Source: Marinobacter algicola DG893 (GTDB lineage Bacteria > Pseudomonadota > Gammaproteobacteria > Pseudomonadales > Oleiphilaceae). Taken from it: a stretch of DNA of 64,000 nt. Made by a program: the position numbers and the translations under genes. The notes beneath the pieces are model-generated. The model made no database searches and had not been told where the DNA came from. It saw only the letters and a list, made by a program, of their open reading frames with translations. Where the stretch lies: NCBI RefSeq assembly GCF_000170835.1, contig NZ_ABCP01000017.1:1-64000 (forward strand), in the 5' to 3' direction. This document shows positions 1 to 10,628 of the stretch, piece after piece (position 1 is the stretch's first letter; each line of letters starts with the position of its first letter).

Positions 1-68
1 CGGCCAGCAGCGGCTTTGGAGATATCTGCGGATTCTGCAATTGCATCGATCAGTTCGGACTTGTTCAC
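1..68 (-). CDS. hupB: DNA-binding protein HU-beta (N-terminal part, cut by window edge)
   Basis: The reverse strand from position 68 reads V-N-K-S-E-L-I-D-A-I-A-E-S, the typical N-terminus of the small histone-like protein HU, which bends and compacts DNA as a dimer. Only about 22 codons lie in the window, so length and the DNA-binding arm cannot be checked. The start is a GTG preceded by an AAGGGG ribosome site about six bases upstream. hupB directly downstream of lon is the usual order in Pseudomonas-like bacteria, which supports the call. The 238 bases between it and lon hold no gene; I assume a separate hupB promoter there but did not find a convincing one. Confidence 0.85.
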   Translation of the reverse strand, partial: MNKSELIDAIAESADISKAAAG

Positions 69-306
69 ACTAAACCCCTTCGATTTCAGGTTGAAGATGT
101 TATAGGTTGGTTTGTTGTTTCCTGGACGTTCCCGACTATCGCATAAGCGGTCAGAGAATTCCATTCTTCACTATTTTTATTCCTTTCGGTTACTAACCGG
201 TGTTCGGAATAGGCATTAACTGCGCGGGAGCCCTTGATATTGGCTGCTTCACGGCGAAACAGTTATACCAATGGGCTCTCTCGCATGTCAACAATACAAC
301 GCGTGT

Positions 307-2724
307 TTAATGTGTATTTATGCGCTCTGCAGCGTCGCCGTCTTCGTCACGGGGCTTACCTGCCCCCGTTTCTGAGGACGAATCTTCGGTGCGCGGTTCC
401 GGCGGATAGGCCAGTGCAATATCGAGCACCTCGTCAATCCATTTGACCGGTCGGATTTCCAGTGACTCCTTGATATTGTCCGGTATCTCTTTGAGATCAC
501 GAGCATTTTCATCAGGGATAATAACTGTCTTTATACCACCTCTGTGGGCCGCCAGGAGCTTCTCCTTTAGCCCTCCGATGGGCAGAACCCGACCGCGAAG
601 GGTGATCTCACCCGTCATCGCCACGTCGGCCCGAACCGGAATCTGGGTCAATGAAGAAACCAGTGCCGTGCACATGCCGATACCGGCACTCGGGCCATCT
701 TTTGGCGTCGCGCCCTCGGGAACGTGGACGTGCAAATCGTGCTTTTCATGAAAATCGTCACTGATACCCAACCCCAACGCACGACTTCTGACCACTGTCA
801 GGGCAGCCTGGATAGACTCCTGCATCACATCACCCAGGGAGCCGGTCTTGACCACACGTCCCTTGCCTTTGGTCAGGGCGCATTCAAGAGTCAGCAGCTC
901 ACCACCAACCTGGGTCCAGGCAAGGCCTGTCACCTGTCCGACCTGATTCTTCTCCTCGGCCAGGCCATACTTGAATTTTTTAACACCTGAATAGTCCTCA
1001 AGCATCTCAGGCGAGAGCGTCACAGTGGCCTTGGCACCGCTTTCAACATGATCCCGAACCACTTTACGGCAGATCTTGGCAATCTCACGCTCAAGGCCGC
1101 GTACGCCGGCCTCACGGGTATAGTAGCGAATCAGGTCACGAAGCGTTTGCTCTGGCATGTCGAGTTCGTTCTTACGCAGGCCGTTGGCCTTTACCTGCTT
1201 GGGCAACAGATATTTCAGCGCAATATTGACCTTCTCGTCCTCGGTGTACCCCGGGATGCGGATAATTTCCATGCGATCCAGCAGCGCCGGCGGAATGTCC
1301 ATGGAGTTCGACGTACACACGAACATCACATCCGAAAGATCGTAGTCGACCTCCAGGTAATGGTCGTTGAAGGTGTGGTTCTGTTCCGGGTCGAGCACTT
1401 CCAGCAACGCTGACGCCGGGTCGCCACGATGATCCATGCCCATTTTGTCGATTTCATCGAACAGGAACAGCGGGTTCTTCACACCCACCTTGGACAGCTT
1501 CTGCAGCAACTTGCCCGGCAAAGCCCCGATATAGGTTTTGCGATGGCCGCGGATCTCCGCTTCGTCACGGACGCCGCCCAACGCCATACGCGTATACTTG
1601 CGATTGGTCGCGCGGGCGATCGATTGGCCAAGAGAGGTCTTACCAACACCGGGAGGACCTACCAGACAGAGAACCGGACCCTTCACTTTTTTCACCCGAC
1701 TCTGGACAGCCAGATACTCCAGAATCCGCTTCTTCACTTCGTCCAGGCCGTAGTGATCCTCATCCAGGATGTCGCGGGCCTTTTCGATGTCGTGGCGAAC
1801 ACGGCTGCGCTTTTTCCAGGGAATGGCCAGCATCCAGTCGATGTAACCACGCACAACCGTTGCCTCTGCAGACATCGGTGACATCATCTTGAGCTTGTTC
1901 AGCTCCGCTTCGGTTTTCTTGCGGGCCTCTTCGGGCAGGCCGGCTTCTTCCAGCTTTTGCTCAAGCTCTTCAAAATCGTTATTGCCCTCACCGAGACTGC
2001 CCATCTCTTTCTGGATGGCCTTCATCTGCTCGTTGAGATAGTACTCCCGCTGGCTGCGCTCCATCTGTTTCTTGACGCGGCCGCGAATGCGTTTTTCCAC
2101 TTCAATCAGATCGATTTCACCGTCCAGCTTGCCCAGCAGCAAGTCAACACGCTGACGAATCTCGAGGGCTTCAAGAAGCTCCTGCTTCTCGGGAATCTTC
2201 AGCTCCAGATGGGCCGCCATGGTATCTGCAAGGCGTTCAAGCTCATTAATGCCGGTCAATGCATTGGAGACTTCCGAGGGCACTTTCCTGGAGAGCTTCA
2301 CGTACTTCTCGAACTCGTCCATCAGGGTTTTGACCAGCACGTCCTCTTCCCTGGCAGGCAGCGAGTCCTCATCCATCAGCATGGCCGTACCGGCGAGATA
2401 CTCGCCATCAGCGATGCCGGTAATGGTTGCACGGGCGTTGCCCTCAACCAGGACCTTGACGGTGCCATCCGGCAACCTGAGCATTTGCAGCACTGTGGCT
2501 ACGGTACCCATGGCAAACACATCATCCGGGCCCGGTTCGTCCGTTGACGCATCTCTCTGGGCCACCAGCAGGATTTCCTTGTTGCCCTCCATGGCCGCTT
2601 CCAGCGCCTGTATGGACTTCTCCCGGCCCACAAACAGCGGTACCACCATGTGCGGGAACACCACCACATCTCTCAGCGGCAACAGCGGGTATTCTTGCAC
2701 GGACTCTTCAGGTATCAGGGTCAT
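307..2724 (-). CDS. lon: ATP-dependent protease Lon
   Basis: Cytoplasmic AAA+ serine protease that degrades misfolded and short-lived regulatory proteins. The 805-residue protein has the N-terminal substrate domain beginning with the typical [12 protein letters not shown] stretch, a helical linker, an AAA+ module with Walker A GPPGVGKT (around residues 356-363), and a C-terminal protease domain with the catalytic serine in KDGPSAG (near residue 680) and a downstream lysine. Length is normal; the charged tail after about residue 780 is typically variable. The ATG has an AGAGGA ribosome site. It follows clpX on the same strand, separated by a terminator-like hairpin, so it probably has its own promoter, as expected for a heat-shock-responsive gene; I could not assign a sigma32 site. 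Confidence 0.98.
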   Translation of the reverse strand: MTLIPEESVQEYPLLPLRDVVVFPHMVVPLFVGREKSIQALEAAMEGNKEILLVAQRDASTDEPGPDDVFAMGTVATVLQMLRLPDGTVKVLVEGNARATITGIADGEYLAGTAMLMDEDSLPAREEDVLVKTLMDEFEKYVKLSRKVPSEVSNALTGINELERLADTMAAHLELKIPEKQELLEALEIRQRVDLLLGKLDGEIDLIEVEKRIRGRVKKQMERSQREYYLNEQMKAIQKEMGSLGEGNNDFEELEQKLEEAGLPEEARKKTEAELNKLKMMSPMSAEATVVRGYIDWMLAIPWKKRSRVRHDIEKARDILDEDHYGLDEVKKRILEYLAVQSRVKKVKGPVLCLVGPPGVGKTSLGQSIARATNRKYTRMALGGVRDEAEIRGHRKTYIGALPGKLLQKLSKVGVKNPLFLFDEIDKMGMDHRGDPASALLEVLDPEQNHTFNDHYLEVDYDLSDVMFVCTSNSMDIPPALLDRMEIIRIPGYTEDEKVNIALKYLLPKQVKANGLRKNELDMPEQTLRDLIRYYTREAGVRGLEREIAKICRKVVRDHVESGAKATVTLSPEMLEDYSGVKKFKYGLAEEKNQVGQVTGLAWTQVGGELLTLECALTKGKGRVVKTGSLGDVMQESIQAALTVVRSRALGLGISDDFHEKHDLHVHVPEGATPKDGPSAGIGMCTALVSSLTQIPVRADVAMTGEITLRGRVLPIGGLKEKLLAAHRGGIKTVIIPDENARDLKEIPDNIKESLEIRPVKWIDEVLDIALAYPPEPRTEDSSSETGAGKPRDEDGDAAERINTH

Positions 2725-2835
2725 AGAAAATCCTCTGACGATGTTTGATTCAGCATATCACCCTTCATTGGGGCGACAGCAAAAATTGCAACTTTTTACG
2801 CTCTCAGGCATTACTTCCCGGCCCGGTGCGGGCAT

Positions 2836-2862
2836 AAAAAAAGGGCGTTTCCGCCCTTTTTT
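2836..2862 (-). terminator. Intrinsic terminator after clpX
   Basis: A GGGCG/CGCCC stem with a 4-base loop, flanked by A-runs and T-runs on both sides. It lies 22 bases past the clpX stop and upstream of lon, so it should limit read-through from clpX into lon. It would work in either direction. Confidence 0.85.
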
Positions 2863-2883
2863 AAACGCCGACTGACCGGAGCA

Positions 2884-4167
2884 TCAATCCTCCGGCACCG
2901 CCTTGGCGTGGTCGCTGCTTGCATAAATCTTGAAAGGCTCGGATTGGCCGCTGATGACGCTCTCGTCAATCACCACCTTGGAGACATCATGCTCAGACGG
3001 TATCTGATACATGGTGTCCAGCAATGTCGCCTCCATGATCGAACGAAGACCACGGGCGCCGGTTTTCCGCTCCATGGCCTTACGAGCAACTGCCCGCAGT
3101 GCGTCTTCGCGAAAGTCCAGTTCCACGCCTTCCATGTCAAACAGCTTCTGATACTGTTTGGTCAGAGCGTTCTTGGGCTCGGTCAATATCTGTACAAGCG
3201 CCTCTTCGTCCAGTTCCGTCAGAGTCGCCACTACCGGCAGACGACCGACGAACTCCGGAATCAAGCCATACTTGACCAGATCCTCGGTTTCGACATCCTT
3301 AATGATATCGCCCGTGTTCTTGGTGTCGTCCGGACTCTTCACCAGCGCAGAGAAGCCAATGCTGCTGCGTTCTGAGCGCTCCTGAATCACCTTATCCAGG
3401 CCAGCAAAGGCGCCGCCGCAGATAAACAGCATGTTACCGGTGTCCACCTGCAGGAATTCCTGCTGCGGGTGTTTGCGGCCACCCTGCGGAGGAACGGACG
3501 CCACAGTGCCCTCAATCAGCTTGAGCAGCGCCTGCTGAACGCCTTCACCGGACACATCCCGGGTGATGGACGGGTTGTCAGACTTGCGGGAAATCTTGTC
3601 AATTTCGTCGATGTACACAATGCCTCGCTGGGCCTTGTCGACATCGTAGTCGCATTTCTGCAGAAGTTTCTGGATGATGTTCTCGACGTCTTCACCGACA
3701 TAGCCGGCTTCGGTCAACGTGGTTGCATCGGCAATGGTGAAGGGAACATTGAGCATCCGAGCCAGAGTTTCGGCAAGCAGAGTCTTACCACTACCGGTCG
3801 GGCCGATCAGCAGGATATTACTTTTGCCCAGTTCCACTTCGGCCTTGCCCTCACCATAGCGAAGGCGCTTGTAGTGGTTGTAAACCGCTACGGATAGCAC
3901 CACCTTGGCCCGGTCCTGGCCGATCACGTATTCATTCAGCGTGTCGCGGATTTCAGCGGGTGTCGGAAGACGATCACTGGCCTCTTCCTGTGCATTTTCC
4001 TGGATTTCCTCCCGGATAATATCGTTGCACAGATCGACGCACTCGTCGCAGATGAACACCGAGGGCCCTGCAATGAGCTTACGGACTTCATGCTGGCTCT
4101 TTCCACAAAACGAGCAGTACAGCAACTTGCCGTTATCGTCGCCCCTGCCGTTTCTTTCATCTGCCAT
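2884..4167 (-). CDS. clpX: ATP-dependent Clp protease ATP-binding subunit ClpX
   Basis: AAA+ unfoldase that recognises substrates and feeds them to ClpP. From the chosen start the protein has 427 residues. It shows the N-terminal zinc-binding domain (CSFC and later CDEC cysteine pairs), Walker A GPTGSGKT, Walker B with DEIDK, and the IGF loop (RSSIGFSA) that docks on ClpP. The reading frame is open further upstream, but the ATG at 4167 gives the family's usual MADE-like N-terminus and has an AGAGG ribosome site. The gene lies 77 bases after clpP on the same strand, the standard clpP-clpX pair. Confidence 0.97.
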   Translation of the reverse strand: MADERNGRGDDNGKLLYCSFCGKSQHEVRKLIAGPSVFICDECVDLCNDIIREEIQENAQEEASDRLPTPAEIRDTLNEYVIGQDRAKVVLSVAVYNHYKRLRYGEGKAEVELGKSNILLIGPTGSGKTLLAETLARMLNVPFTIADATTLTEAGYVGEDVENIIQKLLQKCDYDVDKAQRGIVYIDEIDKISRKSDNPSITRDVSGEGVQQALLKLIEGTVASVPPQGGRKHPQQEFLQVDTGNMLFICGGAFAGLDKVIQERSERSSIGFSALVKSPDDTKNTGDIIKDVETEDLVKYGLIPEFVGRLPVVATLTELDEEALVQILTEPKNALTKQYQKLFDMEGVELDFREDALRAVARKAMERKTGARGLRSIMEATLLDTMYQIPSEHDVSKVVIDESVISGQSEPFKIYASSDHAKAVPED

Positions 4168-4244
4168 TGAAATACCTCTGAGCTTGGTTTGCCGGCGCAC
4201 TCACCTCAATACGCCAGCAGGGAATGTTGCGATTACCTTCAGTA

Positions 4245-4880
4245 TTATTTATTCGGTACACGCTTATCAAGTATAGAATCAATCAGCCCGTAGTCCTTCG
4301 CCTGCTGCGGATCCATGAAATTATCACGGTCCGTGTCCTTGGCGATGGTGTCGAGCTTCTGGCCGGTGTGATGGGCCAGGATGGAGTTCAGGGTGTGGCG
4401 GATCTTCAGGATCTCACGTGTGTGGATCTCAATATCCGTTGCCTGGCCCTGGTAACCGCCTAACGGCTGATGAATCATAACCCGCGAATTCGGCAGGCAG
4501 GCACGCTTGCCTTCTGCACCGCCCGCCAGCAGAAACGCGCCCATGCTGGCAGCTTGTCCCACACACAGCGTGGCCACATCGGGCTTGATGAACTGCATGG
4601 TGTCGTAGATAGACATACCCGCAGTAACGGAGCCGCCCGGGCTGTTGATGTACAGATGAATGTCCTTGTCCGGGTTCTCGGACTCCAGGAACAGCAACTG
4701 AGCCACGATCAGGTTGGCCATATGGTCTTCGACCGGGCCCACCAGGAAGATTACCCGCTCCTTTAACAGACGGGAAAAGATGTCAAAAGAACGTTCGCCT
4801 CGTGCGGTCTGCTCGATAACGATTGGTACCAGGCCGGAATTGGTAACCATTGCGGGACCATCAATTGGTGTCTGCGTCAT
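4245..4880 (-). CDS. clpP: ATP-dependent Clp protease proteolytic subunit ClpP
   Basis: Self-compartmentalised serine protease that works with ClpX. The catalytic serine is in GQAASMGA, the histidine in MIHQPLGG, and a conserved aspartate follows in the C-terminal third. I use the ATG at 4880 (211 residues, starting MTQTPIDG), which matches the family length. An in-frame ATG at 4928 would add 16 residues; the AAGGAG stretch 12 bases upstream of 4880 favours the shorter form, though that spacing is long. The family carries a short processed propeptide, so the start matters little for the mature protein. It lies downstream of tig behind a terminator-like hairpin. Confidence 0.96.
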   Translation of the reverse strand: MTQTPIDGPAMVTNSGLVPIVIEQTARGERSFDIFSRLLKERVIFLVGPVEDHMANLIVAQLLFLESENPDKDIHLYINSPGGSVTAGMSIYDTMQFIKPDVATLCVGQAASMGAFLLAGGAEGKRACLPNSRVMIHQPLGGYQGQATDIEIHTREILKIRHTLNSILAHHTGQKLDTIAKDTDRDNFMDPQQAKDYGLIDSILDKRVPNK

Positions 4881-5021
4881 GATGCGCGTGAACTCCTTCT
4901 GGACAATGAAGTGGCGTTTTTTCGCCACCGCTTATAAATCAGCTACGCCTCGTTTTTCTTATCGCTACTAATCAGAGCTATTGCTGTGTTGGCTATTACT
5001 GTGCCAGCACCGGGCCAAGAT

Positions 5022-5045
5022 GAAAACAGCCGGACGTACCGGCTG
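5022..5045 (-). terminator. Probable intrinsic terminator after tig
   Basis: On the minus strand CAGCCGG and CCGGCTG form a perfect 7-bp stem with a 5-base loop, followed by TTTTC. It lies 48 bases past the tig stop and before clpP, so clpP may be transcribed mainly from its own promoter. Confidence 0.6.
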
Positions 5046-5093
5046 CTCTACTTCCCAGGCATGCGGGGCCAATCTGCAATGGCCCTGCTGTCT

Positions 5094-6398
5094 TTAACGC
5101 TGCTGCTGACCGGCCTGGATAGCCTCTTCGTACTTGAGCTTCTTCTCCTTGACCTTAGCCTGGTCAAGAATCAGATCAACGACCGCATCTTCGAGAACAG
5201 ACGACTCGATCTGCTGCTTCTGCTCCGGGCTGCTGTTGAAATGCGCCACAACCTCTTCAGGCTGTTCATACGTTGACGCAATTTCCTGGATCTTTTCATC
5301 CACTTTAGCAGGATCTGCCTTCAGGTCATTCTGCTTGACCACTTCCTGGAACAGAAGGCCTGTTTTCACACGACGACGAGCCTGCTCTTCGAAGATTTCC
5401 TTGGGCAACTGCTGGAAGTCTACCTGGCCGCCGAACCGCTGTACTGCGTCCTGGCGCAGGCGATCGATTTCCTGATCCACCAGAGCCGTGGGCACTTCAA
5501 GCTCGGTGCTTTCAAGAAGCCCCTCAACCACGTCATTCTTGACCTTGTTTGAGACCGCCTGCTTGAGCTCACGCTCCATGTTCTTCTGCACTTCTTCACG
5601 GAACGTGCCTTCGTCTTCAGCGTCGATACCAAACTTCTTGAAGAATTCCGCGTCCAGCTCCGGCAGCTGCGGCTCCTGAACGTCGTGAATCTTGATGTCG
5701 AACTTGGCCGGCTTGCCCGCCAGATCTTCGTTCTGGTAGTCCTCAGGGAAAGTCACTTCGATTTCAAGCTCTTCACCGGCTTTACCGCCAACAATGCCTT
5801 TCTCGAAACCGGGGATCATCTGGCCCGAACCGAGGGTCAGTTTGTGATTTTCGGCAGCACCGCCTTCGAACTCTTCGCCATCAACAGTGCCCTTGAAATC
5901 GATCAGTACAACATCCTTGTTCTTGGACTTGCGTTTGACCGACTTCATGGTGGCCTGCTGGCGACGCAGGTTGTCAATCATGGTGTCGACGTCTTTATCG
6001 GCAATCTCGGCCTTCGGCTTTTCCACGGAGATCTTGCTGAAATCACCCAGCTCCACTTCCGGCAATACTTCGAAAATGGCCACGAACTCGAGGTCCTTGC
6101 CCTCTTCCATGGTTTTCGGCTCGAACTTCGGCCAACCTGCAGGGTTGATGTCCTGCTCCTGCAACGCCTTGATGTAGTTGTCGCGCATAACCTCGCCGAC
6201 AATCTCCTGCCGGACGCTGTCACCAAAACGACGCTTCACCACACGCATGGGCACCTTGCCCGGGCGGAAACCGTTCATTTTTACCGTGCGAGCGGTTTCC
6301 TGCAGGCGTTTCTGAACCGCCTGGTCGATTTCCTGGGCGGGCACACCGATTGTCATCCGACGTTCGATGTTGGAGGTCGTTTCAACAGACACTTGCAT
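5094..6398 (-). CDS. tig: Trigger factor, ribosome-associated chaperone and peptidyl-prolyl isomerase
   Basis: Binds at the ribosome exit tunnel and holds nascent chains. The 434-residue length is normal. The ribosome-docking signature GFRPGKVP lies near residues 44-51, followed by an FKBP-like isomerase domain (about 150-245) and a long helical C-terminal chaperone domain rich in Glu, Lys and Gln. The ATG is preceded by GAGGA at good spacing. It heads the tig-clpP-clpX-lon-hupB block, so nascent-chain folding and protein degradation genes are clustered. Confidence 0.97.
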   Translation of the reverse strand: MQVSVETTSNIERRMTIGVPAQEIDQAVQKRLQETARTVKMNGFRPGKVPMRVVKRRFGDSVRQEIVGEVMRDNYIKALQEQDINPAGWPKFEPKTMEEGKDLEFVAIFEVLPEVELGDFSKISVEKPKAEIADKDVDTMIDNLRRQQATMKSVKRKSKNKDVVLIDFKGTVDGEEFEGGAAENHKLTLGSGQMIPGFEKGIVGGKAGEELEIEVTFPEDYQNEDLAGKPAKFDIKIHDVQEPQLPELDAEFFKKFGIDAEDEGTFREEVQKNMERELKQAVSNKVKNDVVEGLLESTELEVPTALVDQEIDRLRQDAVQRFGGQVDFQQLPKEIFEEQARRRVKTGLLFQEVVKQNDLKADPAKVDEKIQEIASTYEQPEEVVAHFNSSPEQKQQIESSVLEDAVVDLILDQAKVKEKKLKYEEAIQAGQQQR

Positions 6399-6712
6399 GG
6401 AAGATCCTCAAATTACAGGTTCGGTATGTGAATGAAAGTAAAAGCTAAATTCGATTTCAGGACAAATACCCTGAAAAGGACGAAAATTTAAAAGCGGGTA
6501 GTTTATCACGGTTTGCCGTGCCGAGAGAATCCACCTGTTACAGGCAACTTCCGGGAATATGGGCGCCCCGCTCTTTTATCTGAAACGAGAGTTGGGGATT
6601 AAAACCAAAAAAGAAAGGGGGCTATAAACATCAATGTGACAGGAATCACTCTCCAGCCACTTCTGTAACCCATAAAAAAACCCCCTCAGAGTTTCTGAGA
6701 GGGTTTCTGATT
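6399..6712. other. Gene-free stretch between tig and the tRNA cluster
   Basis: About 314 bases without a supportable gene. It holds the tRNA-operon terminator at 6674-6703 and, between that and tig, an AT-rich part (6430-6520) that presumably carries the tig promoter. I could not pick unambiguous -35/-10 boxes. Short open frames here are not supported by any family resemblance. Confidence 0.6.
6674..6703 (-). terminator. Intrinsic terminator of the tRNA operon
   Basis: On the minus strand CCCTCTCAGA pairs with TCTGAGGG around a 3-base loop, followed by a run of seven T. It begins 10 bases after the encoded CCA of tRNA-Leu. Confidence 0.92.
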
Positions 6713-6797
6713 TGGTACCTCGGGAGGGACTTGAACCCCCACGCCTTGCGGCAACAGGACCTAAACCTATCGTGTCTACCAATTCCACCACCGAGGC
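6713..6797 (-). tRNA. tRNA-Leu (anticodon TAG)
   Basis: An 85-base class II tRNA with a long variable arm. The acceptor GCCTCGG pairs with CCGAGGT (one G-U at the end), the anticodon loop is TTTAGGT, the T loop is GTTCAAGTC and CCA is encoded. It is the last gene of the four-tRNA operon and reads CTA-type leucine codons. Confidence 0.96.
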
Positions 6798-6852
6798 AAA
6801 AAAATCGGAATTCTGTTCCTAAAGGAGCCATAGATCACTGCAAGCAGGAAAG

Positions 6853-6929
6853 TGGGGTGGACGAAGGGGTTCGAACCCTCGACCGCAGGAGTCACAATCC
6901 TGAGCTCTACCAACTGAGCTACGTCCACC
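6853..6929 (-). tRNA. tRNA-His (anticodon GTG)
   Basis: A 77-base tRNA including the extra 5' G at position -1 paired to C73, the identity mark of tRNA-His. The anticodon loop contains GTG, the T arm is GGTTCGAACCC-like and CCA is encoded. Third gene in the operon. Confidence 0.97.
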
Positions 6930-7024
6930 ACATCCAGACTACTGCCGGGCAGAGACCCCAACAGGCACTTCAGGTAAACTTTGCTGATTCGGTGTCTCCG
7001 GGACGGATCAAACCGTCTGCGGTA

Positions 7025-7101
7025 TGGCGCGCCCGGCAGGACTCGAACCTGCGACCACCGGCTTAGAAGGCCGATGCTCTATCCAGCTGAGCTACGAGCG
7101 C
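7025..7101 (-). tRNA. tRNA-Arg (anticodon TCT)
   Basis: A 77-base tRNA with acceptor GCGCTCG opposite CGGGCGC (some non-Watson-Crick pairing), anticodon loop CTTCTAA giving TCT, and an encoded CCA. It reads AGA/AGG codons. Second gene in the operon. Confidence 0.95.
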
Positions 7102-7151
7102 ATAAACCGTTCGCCCACCTGACTGTTCAATATCCTGGACTGACCAGAAAG

Positions 7152-7228
7152 TGGTCGGGGTAGAGAGATTCGAACTCCCGACATCCTGCTCCCAAAGCAG
7201 GCGCGCTACCAGACTGCGCTATACCCCG
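7152..7228 (-). tRNA. tRNA-Pro (anticodon TGG)
   Basis: A 77-base tRNA with acceptor CGGGGTA opposite TACCCCG, anticodon loop TTTGGGA giving TGG, and an encoded CCA. It is the promoter-proximal gene of the Pro-Arg-His-Leu operon. Confidence 0.97.
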
Positions 7229-7268
7229 TCTCAACTGAACAACAGATACCTCAGCAAAGTTGGCGCGC

Positions 7269-7297
7269 ATATTACCGGCGCCGAACCGGTCCGTCAA
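7269..7297 (-). promoter_or_regulatory. Sigma70 promoter of the tRNA operon
   Basis: On the minus strand TTGACG (7292-7297), a 17-base spacer and TATAAT-like TAATAT (7269-7274) lie about 40 bases upstream of tRNA-Pro. A GC-rich discriminator (GCGCGCC) follows the -10 box, as in stringently controlled stable-RNA promoters. Confidence 0.85.
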
Positions 7298-7392
7298 CAC
7301 GCATTTCGGGTTTTCGCCCTTCGATTGGCGACGGAGCCCAAGCATGAGACAATGCTGCGCCTTTATTCTCGCACAACCGACAAGACAAAGAC

Positions 7393-8250
7393 ATGAGCGC
7401 CAAACTGATCAACGGAAAAGACATCGCCGCCACTGTGCGACAACAGGTTGCGGCAGGAACTGAAGCCCGCAGGCAACAGGGGCTTCGCGCGCCCGGGCTG
7501 GCTGTGGTGCTGGTAGGCAATGACCCGGCCTCGCACGTGTACGTAGGCAACAAGCGCAGGGCCTGTGACGAGGCGGGCATCATGTCGCTCTCCTACGACC
7601 TTCCGGAAGACACCTCACAGGAAGCCCTGGAGGCTCTGGTTGACGAGCTCAATGAGAACCCAGACGTGGACGGCATCCTGGTGCAGCTTCCCCTGCCCGA
7701 CCACATGGACGCTGACCCCATTCTGGTAAAGATTCGCCCTGACAAGGACGTGGACGGCTTCCACCCCTACAATATCGGACGCCTGATGCAGCGCAAGCCG
7801 GCCCTGAGACCCTGCACACCAGCAGGCGTCATCACCCTGCTGGACAGCGTAGACACCCCTTATAAGGGCCAGCACGCCGTTATCGTGGGCGCATCCAACA
7901 TCGTCGGTCGCCCCATGACCATGGAGTTGTTGCTCAAAGGCGCCACCGTGACAATATGCCACCGGTTTACCGACGACCTCGAGAAGTTTGTGCGGGAAGC
8001 GGACATTCTGATTGCCGCGGTCGGAAAGCCGGGGCTGATCAAGGGTGAGTGGGTCAAACCCGGAGCAACCGTGATTGATGTGGGAATCAATCGAATGGAA
8101 GACGGCAAGCTGCGTGGTGATGTCGATTTCGAAGCGGCTTCGGAGCGGGCTGCGTACATTACTCCAGTGCCCGGCGGCGTAGGCCCCATGACGATTGCGA
8201 CGCTGCTACAGAACACGCTCTATGCAGCGAACGAGCTACACAAGGATTAA
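7393..8250 (+). CDS. folD: Bifunctional methylenetetrahydrofolate dehydrogenase/cyclohydrolase FolD
   Basis: Interconverts 5,10-methylene-, methenyl- and 10-formyl-tetrahydrofolate with NADP, feeding purine, thymidylate and formyl-Met synthesis. At 285 residues it is full length. The catalytic region has the [14 protein letters not shown] stretch with the conserved Tyr and Lys, QLPLP, and PCTPAGVI. The NADP-binding part has [11 protein letters not shown]-like residues and a C-terminal [11 protein letters not shown] motif. No strong ribosome site precedes the ATG. It diverges from the tRNA operon, an arrangement also known in Pseudomonas, and converges on glcB with a shared terminator. Confidence 0.98.
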   Translation: MSAKLINGKDIAATVRQQVAAGTEARRQQGLRAPGLAVVLVGNDPASHVYVGNKRRACDEAGIMSLSYDLPEDTSQEALEALVDELNENPDVDGILVQLPLPDHMDADPILVKIRPDKDVDGFHPYNIGRLMQRKPALRPCTPAGVITLLDSVDTPYKGQHAVIVGASNIVGRPMTMELLLKGATVTICHRFTDDLEKFVREADILIAAVGKPGLIKGEWVKPGATVIDVGINRMEDGKLRGDVDFEAASERAAYITPVPGGVGPMTIATLLQNTLYAANELHKD

Positions 8251-8261
8251 TCCGGCCCCAC

Positions 8262-8289
8262 AAAAAACCCCGCATTCGCGGGGTTTTTT
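8262..8289. terminator. Bidirectional terminator between folD and glcB
   Basis: CCCCGC and GCGGGG form a stem with a 4-base loop, flanked by six A and six T. It sits between the two convergent stops (8250 and 8305) and can serve both genes. Confidence 0.93.
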
Positions 8290-8304
8290 GATCGTCGGCC
8301 CTGA

Positions 8305-10485
8305 TTACTGACCGTACTTCTCTTTCGCCTTCAGACGATAGGCGTGCAGAAGCGGCTCGGTGTAACCATTCGGCTGCTCGCGGCCCTTGAGAACCAGATC
8401 CATGGCAGCCTGGAAGGCAATGCTGCCCTCGAACTCCGGCGCCATGTCACGGTAGGACGGGTCGTTCGCATTCTGGCGATCAACCACTGCCGCCATGCGC
8501 TTCATGGTTTCGTTGATCTGCTCTTCGGTGCAGATACCGTGGTAGAGCCAGTTGGTCAGCAACTGCGAAGCGATACGCAAGGTAGCGCGGTCTTCCATCA
8601 GGCCCACATCGTTGATGTCGGGAACCTTGGAGCAGCCGACACCGCTGTCGATCCAACGCACCACGTAACCGAGAATACCCTGGGCGTTGTTGTCCAGCTC
8701 CTGCTGAATTTCTTCCGCCGACAGGGATTTCGGGTCGTCCATTACAGGCACGGTCAGGATGTCATCCAGGTTGGCACGGGTGCGGCTTTCCAGCTCTTGC
8801 TGGATATCCGCAACGCTCACCTGATGGTAGTGGGTGGCGTGCAACGTAGCCGCTGTTGGTGACGGCACCCATGCGGTATTGGCGCCGGCTTTCGGGTGAC
8901 CGATCTTGGCTTCGAGCATACCCGCCATCAGGTCCGGCATGGCCCACATTCCTTTACCGATCTGGGCAACACCACGGAAACCGGTTTCCAGGCCGATATC
9001 CACGTTCCACTGTTCGTAGGCCTGGATCCAGGCAGCCTGCTTCATCGGCCCCTTACGGATAAACGGCCCCAATTCCATGGAGGTGTGGATCTCGTCACCA
9101 GTGCGATCCAGGAAACCAGTATTGATGAAGACGGCACGCTCTCTGGCGGCATAGATGCAGGACTTGAGGTTAACGGTGGTACGCCGCTCCTCGTCCATAA
9201 TGCCCACTTTCAGGGTGAACGCCGGCAGACCAAGCGCATCTTCAACGCGACCGAAAAACTCGTTGGTAAACGCCACTTCTTCAGGCCCGTGCATCTTCGG
9301 TTTAACAATGTAAACCGAGCCGGTGGTGCTGTTCTGCAGCTTGCCAGTGCCTTTGAGGTCGTGGATTGCGATCAGTGAGGTCATGAGTCCGTCCATCAAC
9401 CCCTCAGGCACTTCACTGCCGTCTTTCAGCAGGATGGCCGGGTTGGTCATCAGGTGACCCACGTTACGCACGAACATCAGGCTGCGGCCTTTCAGCACCA
9501 ACTCTCCGCCTTCCGGCTTGGTGTAGGCACGATCACCGTGCATCTTGCGAGTGGTTTGCTGGCCGCCTTTCTCGAAGGTTTCTTCCAGGTCGCCTTTCAT
9601 CAGACCCAACCAGTTGCGGTAGGCCAGCGCCTTGTCATCGGCATCCACGGCAGCGACGGAATCCTCACAGTCCATGATGGTGGTCAGGGCTGACTCCATC
9701 AGCACATCTTTTACATGTGCCCCGTCATCCTTTCCGATGGGGTGGCTGGCATCGACCTGAATTTCAAAGTGCATGCCATTCTTGACCAGCAGCACGCCAG
9801 TAGGTGCATCGGCGGCGCCGGTGTAACCCACAAAGCCGGACTCGTCTTTCAGGCCAGTAGACTCACCGTTCTGCAACTTGACCACCAGCTTGCCACTCTC
9901 AACCAGATACTGGGCTGCGTCTTTATGGCTGCCAGAAGCCAGCGGAGCGGAACTGTCCAGAAGGTTGCGCGCAAATTCAATGACCTTGGCACCACGAACC
10001 GGGTTGTAGCCACGGCCTTTTTCGGCGCCGTTTTCCTCGGAGATCGCATCGGTGCCGTACAGTGCGTCGTAAAGACTACCCCAACGGGCGTTGGCAGCGT
10101 TCAGCGCAAAACGGGCGTTCATCACCGGAACAACAAGCTGGGGACCAGCCATGGTGGCCACTTCCGGATCCACGTTTGAAGTGGAGATCTTGAAGTCACC
10201 GGGCTCGTCAACCAGGTAGCCGATATCCTTCAGGAACGACTTGTACTCGGCCATGTCGAGCTTCTGGCCCTTGTGGTCACGATTCCAGGTGTCCATTTTC
10301 TCCTGGATGTCATCGCGCTTGGCCAGCAGCTCTTTGTTACGCGGAGCCAATTCGTGAACAATCTTGTCGAACTCGGCCCAGAATTTGTCAGCGTCGACAC
10401 CCGTGCCCGGAATTGCTTCGTTGTTAACGAAATCGAACAGGTTCTTTGCGACCTGAAGGTCGCCGACTTGTACGCGTTCTGTCAT
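8305..10485 (-). CDS. glcB: Malate synthase G
   Basis: Condenses glyoxylate with acetyl-CoA to malate, the second step of the glyoxylate shunt or the exit of glycolate use. The 726-residue length is the G isoform's; the A isoform is about 530. The catalytic core has the [14 protein letters not shown] segment, the [10 protein letters not shown] segment and the conserved GKGMWAMPD motif. The ATG has a GAGG ribosome site. It lies between cysS and folD, genes that are neighbours in Pseudomonas, so it looks inserted relative to that order. No glycolate oxidase (glcDEF), glcC or aceA lies nearby, so I cannot tell which pathway controls it. A palindrome upstream is listed separately. Confidence 0.97.
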   Translation of the reverse strand: MTERVQVGDLQVAKNLFDFVNNEAIPGTGVDADKFWAEFDKIVHELAPRNKELLAKRDDIQEKMDTWNRDHKGQKLDMAEYKSFLKDIGYLVDEPGDFKISTSNVDPEVATMAGPQLVVPVMNARFALNAANARWGSLYDALYGTDAISEENGAEKGRGYNPVRGAKVIEFARNLLDSSAPLASGSHKDAAQYLVESGKLVVKLQNGESTGLKDESGFVGYTGAADAPTGVLLVKNGMHFEIQVDASHPIGKDDGAHVKDVLMESALTTIMDCEDSVAAVDADDKALAYRNWLGLMKGDLEETFEKGGQQTTRKMHGDRAYTKPEGGELVLKGRSLMFVRNVGHLMTNPAILLKDGSEVPEGLMDGLMTSLIAIHDLKGTGKLQNSTTGSVYIVKPKMHGPEEVAFTNEFFGRVEDALGLPAFTLKVGIMDEERRTTVNLKSCIYAARERAVFINTGFLDRTGDEIHTSMELGPFIRKGPMKQAAWIQAYEQWNVDIGLETGFRGVAQIGKGMWAMPDLMAGMLEAKIGHPKAGANTAWVPSPTAATLHATHYHQVSVADIQQELESRTRANLDDILTVPVMDDPKSLSAEEIQQELDNNAQGILGYVVRWIDSGVGCSKVPDINDVGLMEDRATLRIASQLLTNWLYHGICTEEQINETMKRMAAVVDRQNANDPSYRDMAPEFEGSIAFQAAMDLVLKGREQPNGYTEPLLHAYRLKAKEKYGQ

Positions 10486-10527
10486 CGTTGTTTGCCTCAG
10501 TGGGTTACTGTATTCCCTGCCCTTTTT

Positions 10528-10554
10528 ACGGGTTTACCCGTCAGGGCCGTTATA
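10528..10554 (-). promoter_or_regulatory. Candidate glcB promoter with palindrome
   Basis: On the minus strand a TATAAC -10-like box (10549-10554) is followed about seven bases later by the palindrome ACGGGT-2-ACCCGT (10528-10541), around the expected transcription start. Upstream, CCGTA-3-TACGG (10564-10576) and the palindromic GGGAATTTCCC follow. The palindrome lacks a downstream T-run in the cysS direction, so it is not a cysS terminator. An operator role is inferred. Confidence 0.4.
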
Positions 10555-10628
10555 ATTCGAGGGCCGTATTGTACGGGAATTTCCCTACAAGGTCATTCCC
10601 ATGCCAACAACACGACCTTTGGTGGACA

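Noticed and set aside
6576-7163. Short open frames across the tRNA cluster
   Set aside because: They translate through tRNA genes and their terminator; proteins predicted across tRNAs are a common artefact.
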